Below are positions 34,297 through 43,134 of a DNA stretch of 64,000 bases, piece by piece (within the stretch, counting starts at the first letter, position 1; each line of letters starts with the position of its first letter). The notes under the pieces are model-generated. The model searched no databases, had not been told where the DNA came from, and saw nothing but the letters and a program-made list of their open reading frames with translations. Source of the stretch: Limibacillus halophilus (lineage in GTDB: Bacteria; Pseudomonadota; Alphaproteobacteria; Kiloniellales; CECT-8803); NCBI RefSeq assembly GCF_014191775.1, contig NZ_JACHXA010000010.1, positions 62,001 to 126,000 of the forward strand, written 5' to 3'. The translations under genes and the position numbers were made by a program.

Positions 34297-35619
34297 TCAG
34301 TCCTGCTGAGCTTCTTCAAGCCTCCAGCAGGCGAATGCTGCCGCAAAGGCTCCCAGGGTTAAAATCGCGAGCGCCATCAAGAGACTCCAAGACATTACCA
34401 GCCCGATCACAACGCCGCTGCCAAGCAGGACCACGCCGATAAGGCTGTTGCTGAGAGCAACATACTGGGCCCGGGTTTCGGCGGTCGTCATATCGATCAA
34501 CTGTGTCTTGCGACCGATCCTGACACCGGAATGCGACACGCCGAGCACAAACAGTACCGCGCCATGAAGCCAGAGGCTGCCCAGAACCTGCGGCAAGGCA
34601 GCGTGGATGGCTAGAACGACCGCGCCAAGAAGCCCGGCACCGACGGCTGCATAGGTCATGGTTCGGCGGCTTGATCGATCGGATAAGCCGCCCCAAACCG
34701 CCGAACTGAGAGTTCCCGCAAGGCCGGTCGCAACGACTAGCAATCCAAGAGTGGCGAGCGATCCGTCAGTACCCTGCTGCGCGAAAGCGACATATATTGG
34801 GCCTGCAAACGCAGTACTCAAAAGGAGCGAGCGCGCCCACAGGAAGCGCCGCAACTCGGCATCCGCAAACAACAGATCGATCTGTCCCGTCAACACCGAC
34901 TTCAAGTCGCGCCCACCTTCGGTAGCGCCCTCCTCTTCGTCCAGCGTCAAGAAGGTGACCGCCCCCAACAGCCAAGAAACCCCGGCGGCGGCAATAATAG
35001 CGAACAGCAGGCCATCGCTGCGTTGAACCTCAGGCACGAGCGTCAAATAGATGCCCACCAGTCCCGTGACCGCACCGGCGATGGACTCTGCATAGCCCGA
35101 CAAGCGGCCTCGTTTCGCCTTAGCCACCGTCTTGCCGAGCACGTCCTTGGCTGCAACGGACGCGACGCCACGCGCCAGGCTGAAGACCGCAAGCAAAGCA
35201 ATGACTGCGACACCGGCGGAAAAACCCTCAAGCCCCGCCATGCCGGCCATTGCCATGGCGAGGATGCAGAGACCTTCCACGGCACTGGCAAAGGCCCAAA
35301 AGTGCTTGCGCCGTGGAAAGCTGCGAATCAACCCGCCGACCAGCAACTGCGGCAAGAGAGACAGAGACTCGCGGATCGGCACCAGAAGCCCTACGAAAAA
35401 GGCCGGAGCACCCAGCGCGCCGAGCAACCAGGGTAACACCACCTTGGAATCGGCAAGGCCGTCGCCGATTTTGCTGAGGCCCATGGCCGCCGTCTGGATA
35501 ACGAAACTACGCGGCTGGTCGTGGCAGGCCGCCTCGCTAATATCCTTGCAGAGCCGCGCATCCTCCTCACCAACGGCGGCATGGAATAACCTTTCGGTCC
35601 AATGAAGGGCCTTTTCCAC
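34297..35619 (-). CDS. MFS transporter
   Basis: Inner-membrane carrier of 440 residues with about 12 helices and a soluble N-terminal tail of some 50 residues (LHWTERLFHAAVGEEDARLCKD). The half-repeat loop features are weak, e.g. GGLSDRSSRRTMTY between helices 8 and 9. It begins 5 bases after the stop of the ModE-type HTH gene, so the two form an operon and the HTH protein likely regulates it. Cargo not evident. Confidence 0.85.
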   Translation of the reverse strand: MEKALHWTERLFHAAVGEEDARLCKDISEAACHDQPRSFVIQTAAMGLSKIGDGLADSKVVLPWLLGALGAPAFFVGLLVPIRESLSLLPQLLVGGLIRSFPRRKHFWAFASAVEGLCILAMAMAGMAGLEGFSAGVAVIALLAVFSLARGVASVAAKDVLGKTVAKAKRGRLSGYAESIAGAVTGLVGIYLTLVPEVQRSDGLLFAIIAAAGVSWLLGAVTFLTLDEEEGATEGGRDLKSVLTGQIDLLFADAELRRFLWARSLLLSTAFAGPIYVAFAQQGTDGSLATLGLLVVATGLAGTLSSAVWGGLSDRSSRRTMTYAAVGAGLLGAVVLAIHAALPQVLGSLWLHGAVLFVLGVSHSGVRIGRKTQLIDMTTAETRAQYVALSNSLIGVVLLGSGVVIGLVMSWSLLMALAILTLGAFAAAFACWRLEEAQQD

Positions 35620-35624
35620 TTCTT

Positions 35625-35996
35625 TTATTCCTTCTTTCCAGCCAGCGTCGAGGCGGAGCCAAAGGCGTTTAGCTCTTCTGCCGTCGCCGCCTGGGCGGCA
35701 GCCACAAGACTTTCGAACCGACGAACGAGGTCATGCCCTTCCGTCGTCAGGCGCGCGCCGCCGCGCTGCTTTCCGCCCACATGCGTTTCCACGACCAAAA
35801 ACGCGAAGCAACTGTTCAACTCGTCGACCAGCCGCCAGGCACGGCTATAAGACATATTCAGCGCGCGGGCTGCCGCGGCAATCGAGAAATGCTCATCGAG
35901 CGCCTTCAATAGCGCAATCTTGCCGGGGCCAAGCTGACCACCGCCCGGCAGCGTAATCTTGATCCAAAGCCGCGCTTTGCTGTTGGAAGATGTCAT
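35625..35996 (-). CDS. ModE N-terminal-type winged-helix regulator (DNA-binding domain only)
   Basis: 123 residues equal to the ModE DNA-binding domain: LGPGKIALLKALDEHFSIAAAARALNMSYSRAWRLVDELN and the wing GGKQRGGARLTTEGHDLV. The molybdate-binding MOP domains of full ModE are absent, as in the LysR-like 'MobB/ModE-short' proteins. First gene of the pair with the MFS transporter. No molybdenum genes are close, so molybdate need not be the signal. Confidence 0.85.
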   Translation of the reverse strand: MTSSNSKARLWIKITLPGGGQLGPGKIALLKALDEHFSIAAAARALNMSYSRAWRLVDELNSCFAFLVVETHVGGKQRGGARLTTEGHDLVRRFESLVAAAQAATAEELNAFGSASTLAGKKE

Positions 35997-36152
35997 GCCC
36001 TCAACCCTATCGCACTGTCCTTACGAAACTATAGGCCCCAGAAATTTGCCGGCCTTCCATTCTCGGTAATCACCATACCCCTTGAACCAGCAAATCTATT
36101 TGATAGCTTTTGTTGTGACACCCTTTGAGGAAGATTTGGAGAGGATTACTAA

Positions 36153-36440
36153 ATGTCCAGTGAAGGCCTTCACGAGCCGATTGAGAAGCTCAGCAAGAAA
36201 ACCATCAACATGCACCGTGCCATCGTCTCCCTGATGGAGGAGTTGGAGGCGGTCGATTGGTATCAGCAACGTGCCGATGCCTGCGATGATCCGGAGCTCA
36301 AGGCCATCCTGATCCACAATGCTAACGAAGAAATCGAGCACGCGATGATGGTGCTGGAATGGATTCGGCGGAACAACGAGACCTTCGACAGCGAGATGAA
36401 AGAGCGCCTGTTCAGCGACGCGCCGATCTCCGATCACTGA
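36153..36440 (+). CDS. EncFtn-like short ferritin without an encapsulation tail
   Basis: Ferroxidase of 95 residues in the encapsulated-ferritin family. It closely follows Rhodospirillum rubrum EncFtn as I recall it (HRAIVSLMEELEAVDWY, DDPELKAILIHN, EEIEHAMMVLEWIRRN). The iron-site residues correspond to E30, E32, W36, E60 and H63. Such half-ferritins make a metal site only at the interface of two subunits and normally carry a C-terminal peptide that targets them into an encapsulin shell. Here the protein stops right after the fold (APISDH), with no such peptide, and no encapsulin gene is within the window. The ATG follows GGAGAGG. Monocistronic. Confidence 0.88.
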   Translation: MSSEGLHEPIEKLSKKTINMHRAIVSLMEELEAVDWYQQRADACDDPELKAILIHNANEEIEHAMMVLEWIRRNNETFDSEMKERLFSDAPISDH

Positions 36441-36578
36441 GGTATCTCAGTGCCAAAGTCGGCGGCACTGGGATAGCAAAACAGCACGATGGTGATCCTC
36501 GCTGGCAAGGCAAAAATAGGTCAGACGCGAGGACACCATCACGGGGGGCGTCTGCGTTCACATGAAGAAAACACTCCG

Positions 36579-38147
36579 CTAGTCCAAACCCATCCCCTGC
36601 CGAGCCAATAGGATTGGCAAGCGCTGGCGTAACTCTTTATCCAGTTCGCTGGAGACATGCCGCGGGAAAAAGCTGGCAAGGCGCTCCTTCTTGACTGCAG
36701 TCGCGGTCTCGACCACGTCGGGACGACCTTTCTCCACCCATTCCTTGGGGCTGGTGCGATCGCCGAGCTCCGGATAGACGTAATCTCGCTGCATCAACTC
36801 CAGCGTCGAGGAATGCCCCAGGTAATGACCCGGCCCTTCGGTGCAGACCTGCCGCATCACTTCAAGCGACAGGGAATCCTCGGTCACCTCGATTCCACGC
36901 ACGCAACGCAGGCACTGTCCCAGCATGTCATTATCCAACAACAAACTCTCCAGGCAGAAACCGAGAAGCGATGCGTGCATGCCCGCCGACTCATAAACCA
37001 TATTGAGCCCGGCCAGCCCGGCCATCACGTTCGAGATCGCCTTTTCATAGCCCGCCTGAAGGTCGGGAAGCTTCGAATCGGCCATGCCCGCCGCCGCCCC
37101 GCCCGGCAAATCATAGAACTGCGCCATCTGCGCACAGGCGGCTGACAATAATGCCTGCTCGCCCGAGCCACCGGACATCGCGCCAGTTCGCAAGTCGGAT
37201 ACGAAAGGCCAGGTTCCGAAAATCGCCGGAGCCCCGGGCTGAATCGCATTGACGTAGCAAATGCCAGCCAGGACTTCCGCGGTGGCCTGCATTACCGCGC
37301 CGGCCAGGGCAGGCGGCGCCGTCGCACCCGCTTGGCCTGCCGACAGCAACAGAACGGGCATGCCGCCGTGAACACAAGCTTCGAGAACGCGGCAAGCATC
37401 CTCGGCAAACTTCATCGGCGGAACGACAAAGCAGTTCGAGTTGGATACGAAAGGCCGGTCTCTCCAAGCCGCTTCGCCGCCGGCAACCGCATGCAGAAGG
37501 TCGAACACCTTGGGCATGTTCTCGCCCAGCGTGAAGCTGCAACCGACGTGCTTGGTGGTTCCGGCGATGGAGGCATAAAGCGTGTTGATGTCCAGCTCTT
37601 CCAGGGTATTCACGTCGCAGGGCGTGAGCGGGCGCTGAAAGAAGTGGATGTTGTCCAGCTGCTGGACCAACCGCGCGGCATCATAAAGGTCCTGAACCGT
37701 GGCGTTGCGGTAGATACGCTGCTCGACATCCACCATCATCGTCGCCGCACCTGCGGTTCCGAAATGCACTTTCTTGCCCTGCGGATGGAGGTCGTACAGC
37801 GGGTCGCGACCGTACAGCGGTCTATTGCGCCATGCCTTCGCAACCATGTCCTCAACCATGGCTCTGGGAAATCTCAACCGCCCGTCGTCACCCAGAATCG
37901 CACCCGCGGCGGTGCAGTACTCGATACAAGAGGGAATTGCATCGGCTAGACCGATCTGCTCCAACGCATCCAGGGCCGCCTCATGGACGCGCCGTACCTG
38001 GTCATCGGACAGCGGGCGATACACACCGCCTTCGAGCCCGGCTCGGATCGGCTTCAAATCGTCGGGAAGAGGTGCAGCGCGTGCCGCCCTCCGGGCCTCT
38101 CGACCACCTTTCCTTCGGCCTTCGCGGACTGCTGTTTCTTCCGTCAT
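36579..38147 (-). CDS. MttB superfamily methyltransferase, non-pyrrolysine
   Basis: 522-residue TIM-barrel methyltransferase of the trimethylamine/glycine-betaine type. Family blocks include VHFGTAGAATMMVD, SIAGTTKHVGCSF, PPMKFAEDACRVLEA, GAPAIFGTWPFVSDLRTGAMSGGSGEQ and QLGQCLRCVRG-like context. No internal amber codon, so it is of the MtgB class rather than true MttB with pyrrolysine. The N-terminus is very basic (GRRKGGREARRAARAA). Last gene of the XRE-DMGDH-DMGDH-mttB operon, 41 bases after the DMGDH gene. MtgB homologs transfer one methyl of a quaternary amine to a corrinoid protein; no corrinoid protein is nearby, so the methyl acceptor is unknown. Likely substrate is glycine betaine or another trimethylammonium compound (inference). 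Confidence 0.87.
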   Translation of the reverse strand: MTEETAVREGRRKGGREARRAARAAPLPDDLKPIRAGLEGGVYRPLSDDQVRRVHEAALDALEQIGLADAIPSCIEYCTAAGAILGDDGRLRFPRAMVEDMVAKAWRNRPLYGRDPLYDLHPQGKKVHFGTAGAATMMVDVEQRIYRNATVQDLYDAARLVQQLDNIHFFQRPLTPCDVNTLEELDINTLYASIAGTTKHVGCSFTLGENMPKVFDLLHAVAGGEAAWRDRPFVSNSNCFVVPPMKFAEDACRVLEACVHGGMPVLLLSAGQAGATAPPALAGAVMQATAEVLAGICYVNAIQPGAPAIFGTWPFVSDLRTGAMSGGSGEQALLSAACAQMAQFYDLPGGAAAGMADSKLPDLQAGYEKAISNVMAGLAGLNMVYESAGMHASLLGFCLESLLLDNDMLGQCLRCVRGIEVTEDSLSLEVMRQVCTEGPGHYLGHSSTLELMQRDYVYPELGDRTSPKEWVEKGRPDVVETATAVKKERLASFFPRHVSSELDKELRQRLPILLARQGMGLD

Positions 38148-38188
38148 GGCCCGATTTCCTTCTTGCTGAGGTTTTCAATGCTTCCTGT

Positions 38189-40660
38189 TCATAGTCGGGT
38201 ACGATCCGCCTTGGGATCGTAGAGTGGTTTGAGCGAGGCTTCAGCCGGGTACCGAACGCCGGCGACCTCGATCTCGTAGTGCGAGGCCAGTTGATCGGCT
38301 GCACTTTCGCCCTCCACACAAGGCACATAGCCCAGCCCGATGGCCCCACCCAGCCAGTGCCCATAGTTGCCGGAGGTCAAGCGGCCTACGATCTTGCCGT
38401 CACGCAGGATCGGCTCGTTATGGAATAGCAAGGGCTCGGGGTCGGTTAGCTTGAACTGCAGCATCCGGCGGCCAACCCCTGTCTGCTTTTTCGCAAGCAC
38501 CGCCTCACGCCCTAGGAAGTCGCCGAAGCAGGACGTCGGCTTGTCTGTTTTGACCGCGAATCCCAGGCCCGCTTCCAGCACATGATCCTCGTCGGTTATG
38601 TCGTGGCCGAAGTGACGGAAAGCCTTTTCGATACGGCAGGAGTCCAGCACATGGAGACCGCAGAGCCGAAGTCCTTGCGACGGCCCTGCCTGAGCTATGC
38701 TGTCGAACACATGACCGGCCATCTCACTGGAGACGTAAAGCTCCCACCCCAACTCACCGACATAGGAAATTCGGTGAGCGCGTGCGATCCCGAGCCCGAT
38801 CTCGATCTGCTGCATGGTCCCAAATGGGAAATCTTCGTTGGAAAGGGATTGCGGTGTCAGGGGTTGCAACAAGTCCCTGGCCTTGGGACCCATAACGCAG
38901 ATTACCGCCTCCCCCGCCGTAACATCGACCGCCACGCAATGCGCCTCGTCCGGGATATTGCGCTTCAACCAAGCCATATCGCGCTGCAATGTCGCGCCCG
39001 GCGTGACCACTAGGAAGCTGGTTTCATCCAGGCGCGTAATGGTCACGTCCGCCTCAATACCGCCATGCCGGTTGAGCCACTGCGTATAAACGATGCCGCC
39101 GGGCTCAACCGCTACGTCGTTGCCGGAAAGACGCTGCAAAACCGCCTCTGCGTCGCGGCCTTCGACCCGTATCTTGCCAAAGGAAGACATATCGAACAGC
39201 CCAACTGCGCTGCGGACGGCCTTGTGCTCCTCTGCGGCATAAGCAAACCAGTTTTGCCGTTTCCAGCTGTAAGTGTATTCGGCTTTGCGGCCCTTCTCGA
39301 TCTCGTCGGGCGGCAGGAACCAGTTGGCCCGCTCCCAGCCGCTTGCTTCGCCGAAACAGGCGCCGCGCGCAGCTAAACGCTCATGCAAGGGCGAGGTGCG
39401 CACGCCCCGCGCAGAGGCATACTGGCGGTAAGGATAGTGATCGGCATAAAGCAACCCCAGCGTCTCCGTGACCCGCTCCTTGAGATACCGCCTGTTGCCC
39501 TGGAAGGGCTGCATTCGGCGGATATCGACATCCCAGAGGTCAAAGGGAGGTTCGCCTGCATTCATCCACTCGGCCAGTGCTTTTCCCGCGCCGCCCGCCG
39601 ATTGAATCCCGATGGAATTGAACCCCGCCGCCACGAAGAAATTATTCAACTCCGGCGCTTCGCCCAACAGATAGCGGTCATCCGGCGTGAAACTTTCCGG
39701 GCCATTGAAGAACGTATGGATACCGGTCGATTCCAGAACCGGAAAGCGGTTCACCGCCTTTTCGAGAATCGGCTCGAAGTGTTCGAAATCCTCGGGCAGC
39801 TGATCGAAGCAGAAATCTTCGGGGATGCCGTCCAGCGCCCAAGGCTTTGAGACAGGCTCGAACGCACCCAGCAAAATCTTGCCCGCGTCTTCTTTGTAAT
39901 AGGCGCATTCGTCCGGGACCCGCAGAACCGGCAATGTCGATGGCAGGCCGGGCACCGGTTCGGTGACGATGTAGAAGTGCTCGCACGCCTGCAACGGCAC
40001 ATTCACCCCCGCCATGCGGCCAACTTCGCGGCCCCACATGCCGGCGCAGTTCACGACATACTCAGCACGGACCTCGCCCTTGTCGGTCGAAACGCCGGTA
40101 ACGCGCCCGGCCTCCTGGTGGATGGCGGTCACTTTGGTATTCTCGAAAATCCTGACCCCCCGGTTGCGCGCACCCTTGGCCAGTGCCAGCGCGATGTTGG
40201 CCGGATCGCCCTGCCCGTCGGTCGGCAGGAAGACACCGCCCTTCACCCCATCGAGATTTATGTATGGGTGCTTTTCAAGACATTGCTCCGGTGACAGGAC
40301 GTCCGCCCGCAAACCAAAGGTCGCCGCCATTGATGCGCCGCGCTTTAGCTCCTCGAAACGATCATCGCTCAAAGCCAGGGCTAGCGAGCCGCGCTGGCGA
40401 AGCCCGGTCGCAACCTCTGTTTCCTCTTCCAAGGTGGCATACAATTCGGCGGTATACTTGGCTAGCTGGGTCATGTTGTAGGATGCGCGAAGCTGCCCGA
40501 TCAGCCCCGCCGCGTGCCAGGTGGTCCCACTGGTGAGTTGTTTGCGTTCCAACAGTATGACGTCCCGCCAACCGAGCTTGGCCAGGTGATAGGCAACGGA
40601 ACAGCCAATCACGCCGCCACCGATAATGACCGCTCGCGCTGACCCGGGAAAATCGTTCAT
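38189..40660 (-). CDS. DMGDH/sarcosine-dehydrogenase-like flavoprotein with GcvT domain (copy 1)
   Basis: 823 residues. FAD-binding DAO domain (1-380; AVIIGGGVIGCSVAYHLAKLG), with the covalent-flavin histidine motif GTTWHAAGL; FAO middle domain (about 380-440); GCV_T folate-binding domain (about 440-820; GELGWELYVSSEMAGHVFD, GHWLGGAIGLGYV). Enzymes of this build oxidise an N-methyl group and pass the one-carbon unit to tetrahydrofolate. Its start lies 12 bases after the stop of copy 2. With the MttB homolog it suggests successive demethylation of a betaine to glycine. Dimethylglycine, sarcosine or a longer N-methyl amine are all possible. Confidence 0.88.
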   Translation of the reverse strand: MNDFPGSARAVIIGGGVIGCSVAYHLAKLGWRDVILLERKQLTSGTTWHAAGLIGQLRASYNMTQLAKYTAELYATLEEETEVATGLRQRGSLALALSDDRFEELKRGASMAATFGLRADVLSPEQCLEKHPYINLDGVKGGVFLPTDGQGDPANIALALAKGARNRGVRIFENTKVTAIHQEAGRVTGVSTDKGEVRAEYVVNCAGMWGREVGRMAGVNVPLQACEHFYIVTEPVPGLPSTLPVLRVPDECAYYKEDAGKILLGAFEPVSKPWALDGIPEDFCFDQLPEDFEHFEPILEKAVNRFPVLESTGIHTFFNGPESFTPDDRYLLGEAPELNNFFVAAGFNSIGIQSAGGAGKALAEWMNAGEPPFDLWDVDIRRMQPFQGNRRYLKERVTETLGLLYADHYPYRQYASARGVRTSPLHERLAARGACFGEASGWERANWFLPPDEIEKGRKAEYTYSWKRQNWFAYAAEEHKAVRSAVGLFDMSSFGKIRVEGRDAEAVLQRLSGNDVAVEPGGIVYTQWLNRHGGIEADVTITRLDETSFLVVTPGATLQRDMAWLKRNIPDEAHCVAVDVTAGEAVICVMGPKARDLLQPLTPQSLSNEDFPFGTMQQIEIGLGIARAHRISYVGELGWELYVSSEMAGHVFDSIAQAGPSQGLRLCGLHVLDSCRIEKAFRHFGHDITDEDHVLEAGLGFAVKTDKPTSCFGDFLGREAVLAKKQTGVGRRMLQFKLTDPEPLLFHNEPILRDGKIVGRLTSGNYGHWLGGAIGLGYVPCVEGESAADQLASHYEIEVAGVRYPAEASLKPLYDPKADRTRL

Positions 40661-40672
40661 TCGAAATCTCTC

Positions 40673-43111
40673 CTAACTCTTCAATCGACTATTGCTCGGG
40701 TCGTAGAGCGGTTCGCTCCCGACCACGGCTGAAAAACGCTCGCCAAAAATATCGACTTCCAGGGCGGTGCCTTCGACCGCCAAATCACGGCGCACATAGG
40801 AAAGCGCAATCGACTTGCCGATACGGTGCCCGTAGCCGCCCGAAGTAACGAGCCCGACCCGCTCGCCATCCTTCCAGATCGTCGCCAGATAGGGCGCATC
40901 CGCAGTCCCAGCATCGACGATCAGCGGCACGAAACGCTCGCTTGGCCCCTTCTGCTTTTCCTGGAGCAGGGCGTCGCGCCCGACGAACGCTGCCTTGTCG
41001 AGCTTGACGAAACGGTCCAGCGCACCCGCCAGCGGAGAGAAGTCCGTGGAAAGGTCTTCCTTCCAGGATCGGTAACACTTCTCCAATCGCATTGCGTTCA
41101 GAGCATAGATGCCAAAGTCACGGATGCCTTCGGCCTCACCTGCCGTCCAGAGCGCTTGGTAAACGCCGACCATGTACTCGTTCGGCAGGTGAATTTCCCA
41201 GCCCAACTCGCCGGCGTAACTGACCCGGATCGCGCGCCCACGAGCCATCCCGATCACGATCGGCTGGTGGCTTAACCAAGGGAAGTTCTCGCTGGAAAGG
41301 TCGTTCTCGCAAACCTGGGTCAGCACGGCGCGGCTCTTGGGACCCGTCAAAACCAGAGTGCCCCAAGCCGCCGTCACGTTATCGATCTTGATACCGGAAT
41401 CAGCCGGCAAGTGCGCCAGCAGCCAGTCCCGGTCATGCCATTCAGCCCCTGACGCCGTCATCAGCCAGAAGTGATCCTCGGCAAAACGCGTTACCGTCAT
41501 TTCGGTCAGGATGCGACCGGATTTGGTTGCAAAGTAGACCAGCCCGATCCGCCCGGGTTTGGGCAACGCGCCGGTGATCAGATCTTCCAGCCAAGCGGCG
41601 GCACCGTCGCCGGAAACCTCGAAGCGTGCAAAGCCAGGGAGATCGAGAATGCCAACCGCCTCCTGCACGGCCTTGCATTCCTCGCCGACGGCATCGAACC
41701 AATTAGTCCGGTGAAAGGAGAGTTGGTTTTCGGCTTCGTCCTTACCGGCTCTCGGGAACCAGCAGGCGCGTTCCCATCCGGCCCGCGCACCGAAGACGGC
41801 ACCCTTGGCCCGGAGCGTTTCATAGAGGGGTGAGGTCTTGGCGGGGCGTCCCGCGGGCCGTTCCTCGTTGGGATAACCGATGGCATATTCACGTTGATAA
41901 AGCTCTACGGCCTTGGCGCGGGTATATTCTTTGGTAACGTAGCCGGTGAACCGTCTTGGGTCGATCGACCACATATCCCATTCGGTCTCGCCCTCGACGA
42001 CCCACTCCGCCAGGACCTTGCCCGCGCCACCGCCCTGAGTGATGCCAAAGGAGAAGACGCAAGCTTCGAAGGCGTTGGGCACGCCGGGCATGGGTCCGAC
42101 CAGCGGATTGCCGTCCGGTGTGTAAGGTATCGGGCCGTTGATGACTTTCTGTATGCCTGCCTTGCCCAGGATCGGCACGCGGCGGCAGGCATCCTCGATA
42201 TAGAATTCCAATCGCTCCAAGTCGTCCGGATAAAGCTGGAAGGAAAAATCCTCGGGCATCGGATCGTTCTCGTTGACCCAATGCGGCGTCGCTTGCCACT
42301 CGTAGGGACCCAGGATCAAGCCGTCGCGTTCCTGACGCAGGTAATAGGAAATATCGGGATCGCGCAGCAATGGCACTTTCCCATTGAGCGCAGCCAGTTC
42401 CGGCACCGACTCTGTGACAAGATACTGATGCGCCATCGCGACGCTGGGAACGTCGCGCCCAAAGAAACGACCGACCTCTGCGGCCCTGTAACCTGCTGCG
42501 TTCACAACCTTCTCGCAGCGAATGCTGCCCTGCGCCGTGATCACTTCCCACTCGCCCGAAGCGAGGCGGCGCACATCCGTAACCGGCGCAAAGCGGATAA
42601 TCTTGGCACCCAGATCGCGCGCGCCCTTAGCAAAGGCCTGGGTAAGCTGGGCCGGGTCGATATCGCCATCGGTGGGATCCCAGACGCCACCGAGAATATC
42701 GTGGGTTTCAAGAAAAGGGTGGGCGGCGCGCATCTCTTCGGTCGTCATCATATCGAAGTCGATGCCCTGGTGGCGCGCCATGCCGACCACGTGTTGAAAC
42801 TCCTCCATGCGGTCCTTGCTGTGGGCCAGCCGGATCGAACCTGTATTGTGGTAGTTCATCGGATAGTCCACCTCGTCGGCGAGACGGGTGTAGAGCGCGG
42901 TCGAATAGCGCTGCATCTTCATGATAGACCAGGAACCGGAGAAGCTTGGACAGTTGCCGGCAGCGTGCCAGGTCGAACCGGAGGTCAACTCGTTCTTCTC
43001 CAGCAGCACGCAGTCACTCCAACCCATCTTGGCTATGTGGTATAGGCTGGAGCAGCCAACGACACCGCCACCGATGATCACGACACGGGCATGGGATGGA
43101 AGTTGGGCCAT
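40673..43111 (-). CDS. DMGDH/sarcosine-dehydrogenase-like flavoprotein with GcvT domain (copy 2)
   Basis: 812 residues, same architecture as copy 1 and plainly a paralog of it: VVIIGGGVVGCSSLYHIAKMG, flavin histidine in GSTWHAAGN, GcvT part with GELGWEIHLPNEYMVGVYQ and GYGHRIGKSIALSYV. After WHAAG it reads NCPSFSGSW where copy 1 and typical DMGDH have GLxxxLR, so the active-site lining differs and the two copies probably take different N-methyl substrates. Follows the XRE-cupin regulator gene by 23 bases. Confidence 0.88.
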   Translation of the reverse strand: MAQLPSHARVVIIGGGVVGCSSLYHIAKMGWSDCVLLEKNELTSGSTWHAAGNCPSFSGSWSIMKMQRYSTALYTRLADEVDYPMNYHNTGSIRLAHSKDRMEEFQHVVGMARHQGIDFDMMTTEEMRAAHPFLETHDILGGVWDPTDGDIDPAQLTQAFAKGARDLGAKIIRFAPVTDVRRLASGEWEVITAQGSIRCEKVVNAAGYRAAEVGRFFGRDVPSVAMAHQYLVTESVPELAALNGKVPLLRDPDISYYLRQERDGLILGPYEWQATPHWVNENDPMPEDFSFQLYPDDLERLEFYIEDACRRVPILGKAGIQKVINGPIPYTPDGNPLVGPMPGVPNAFEACVFSFGITQGGGAGKVLAEWVVEGETEWDMWSIDPRRFTGYVTKEYTRAKAVELYQREYAIGYPNEERPAGRPAKTSPLYETLRAKGAVFGARAGWERACWFPRAGKDEAENQLSFHRTNWFDAVGEECKAVQEAVGILDLPGFARFEVSGDGAAAWLEDLITGALPKPGRIGLVYFATKSGRILTEMTVTRFAEDHFWLMTASGAEWHDRDWLLAHLPADSGIKIDNVTAAWGTLVLTGPKSRAVLTQVCENDLSSENFPWLSHQPIVIGMARGRAIRVSYAGELGWEIHLPNEYMVGVYQALWTAGEAEGIRDFGIYALNAMRLEKCYRSWKEDLSTDFSPLAGALDRFVKLDKAAFVGRDALLQEKQKGPSERFVPLIVDAGTADAPYLATIWKDGERVGLVTSGGYGHRIGKSIALSYVRRDLAVEGTALEVDIFGERFSAVVGSEPLYDPSNSRLKS

Positions 43112-43134
43112 GGTCGCTTTTTCCTCTTCTTTGA

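Noticed and set aside
36438-36451. Hairpin CTGAG-GTAT-CTCAG at the ferritin stop codon
   Set aside because: Only five pairs, no T run and overlapping the stop; likely chance.
41894-43045. 383-codon plus-strand ORF over DMGDH copy 2
   Set aside because: Antisense shadow of a long high-GC gene; no motif and no ribosome site.
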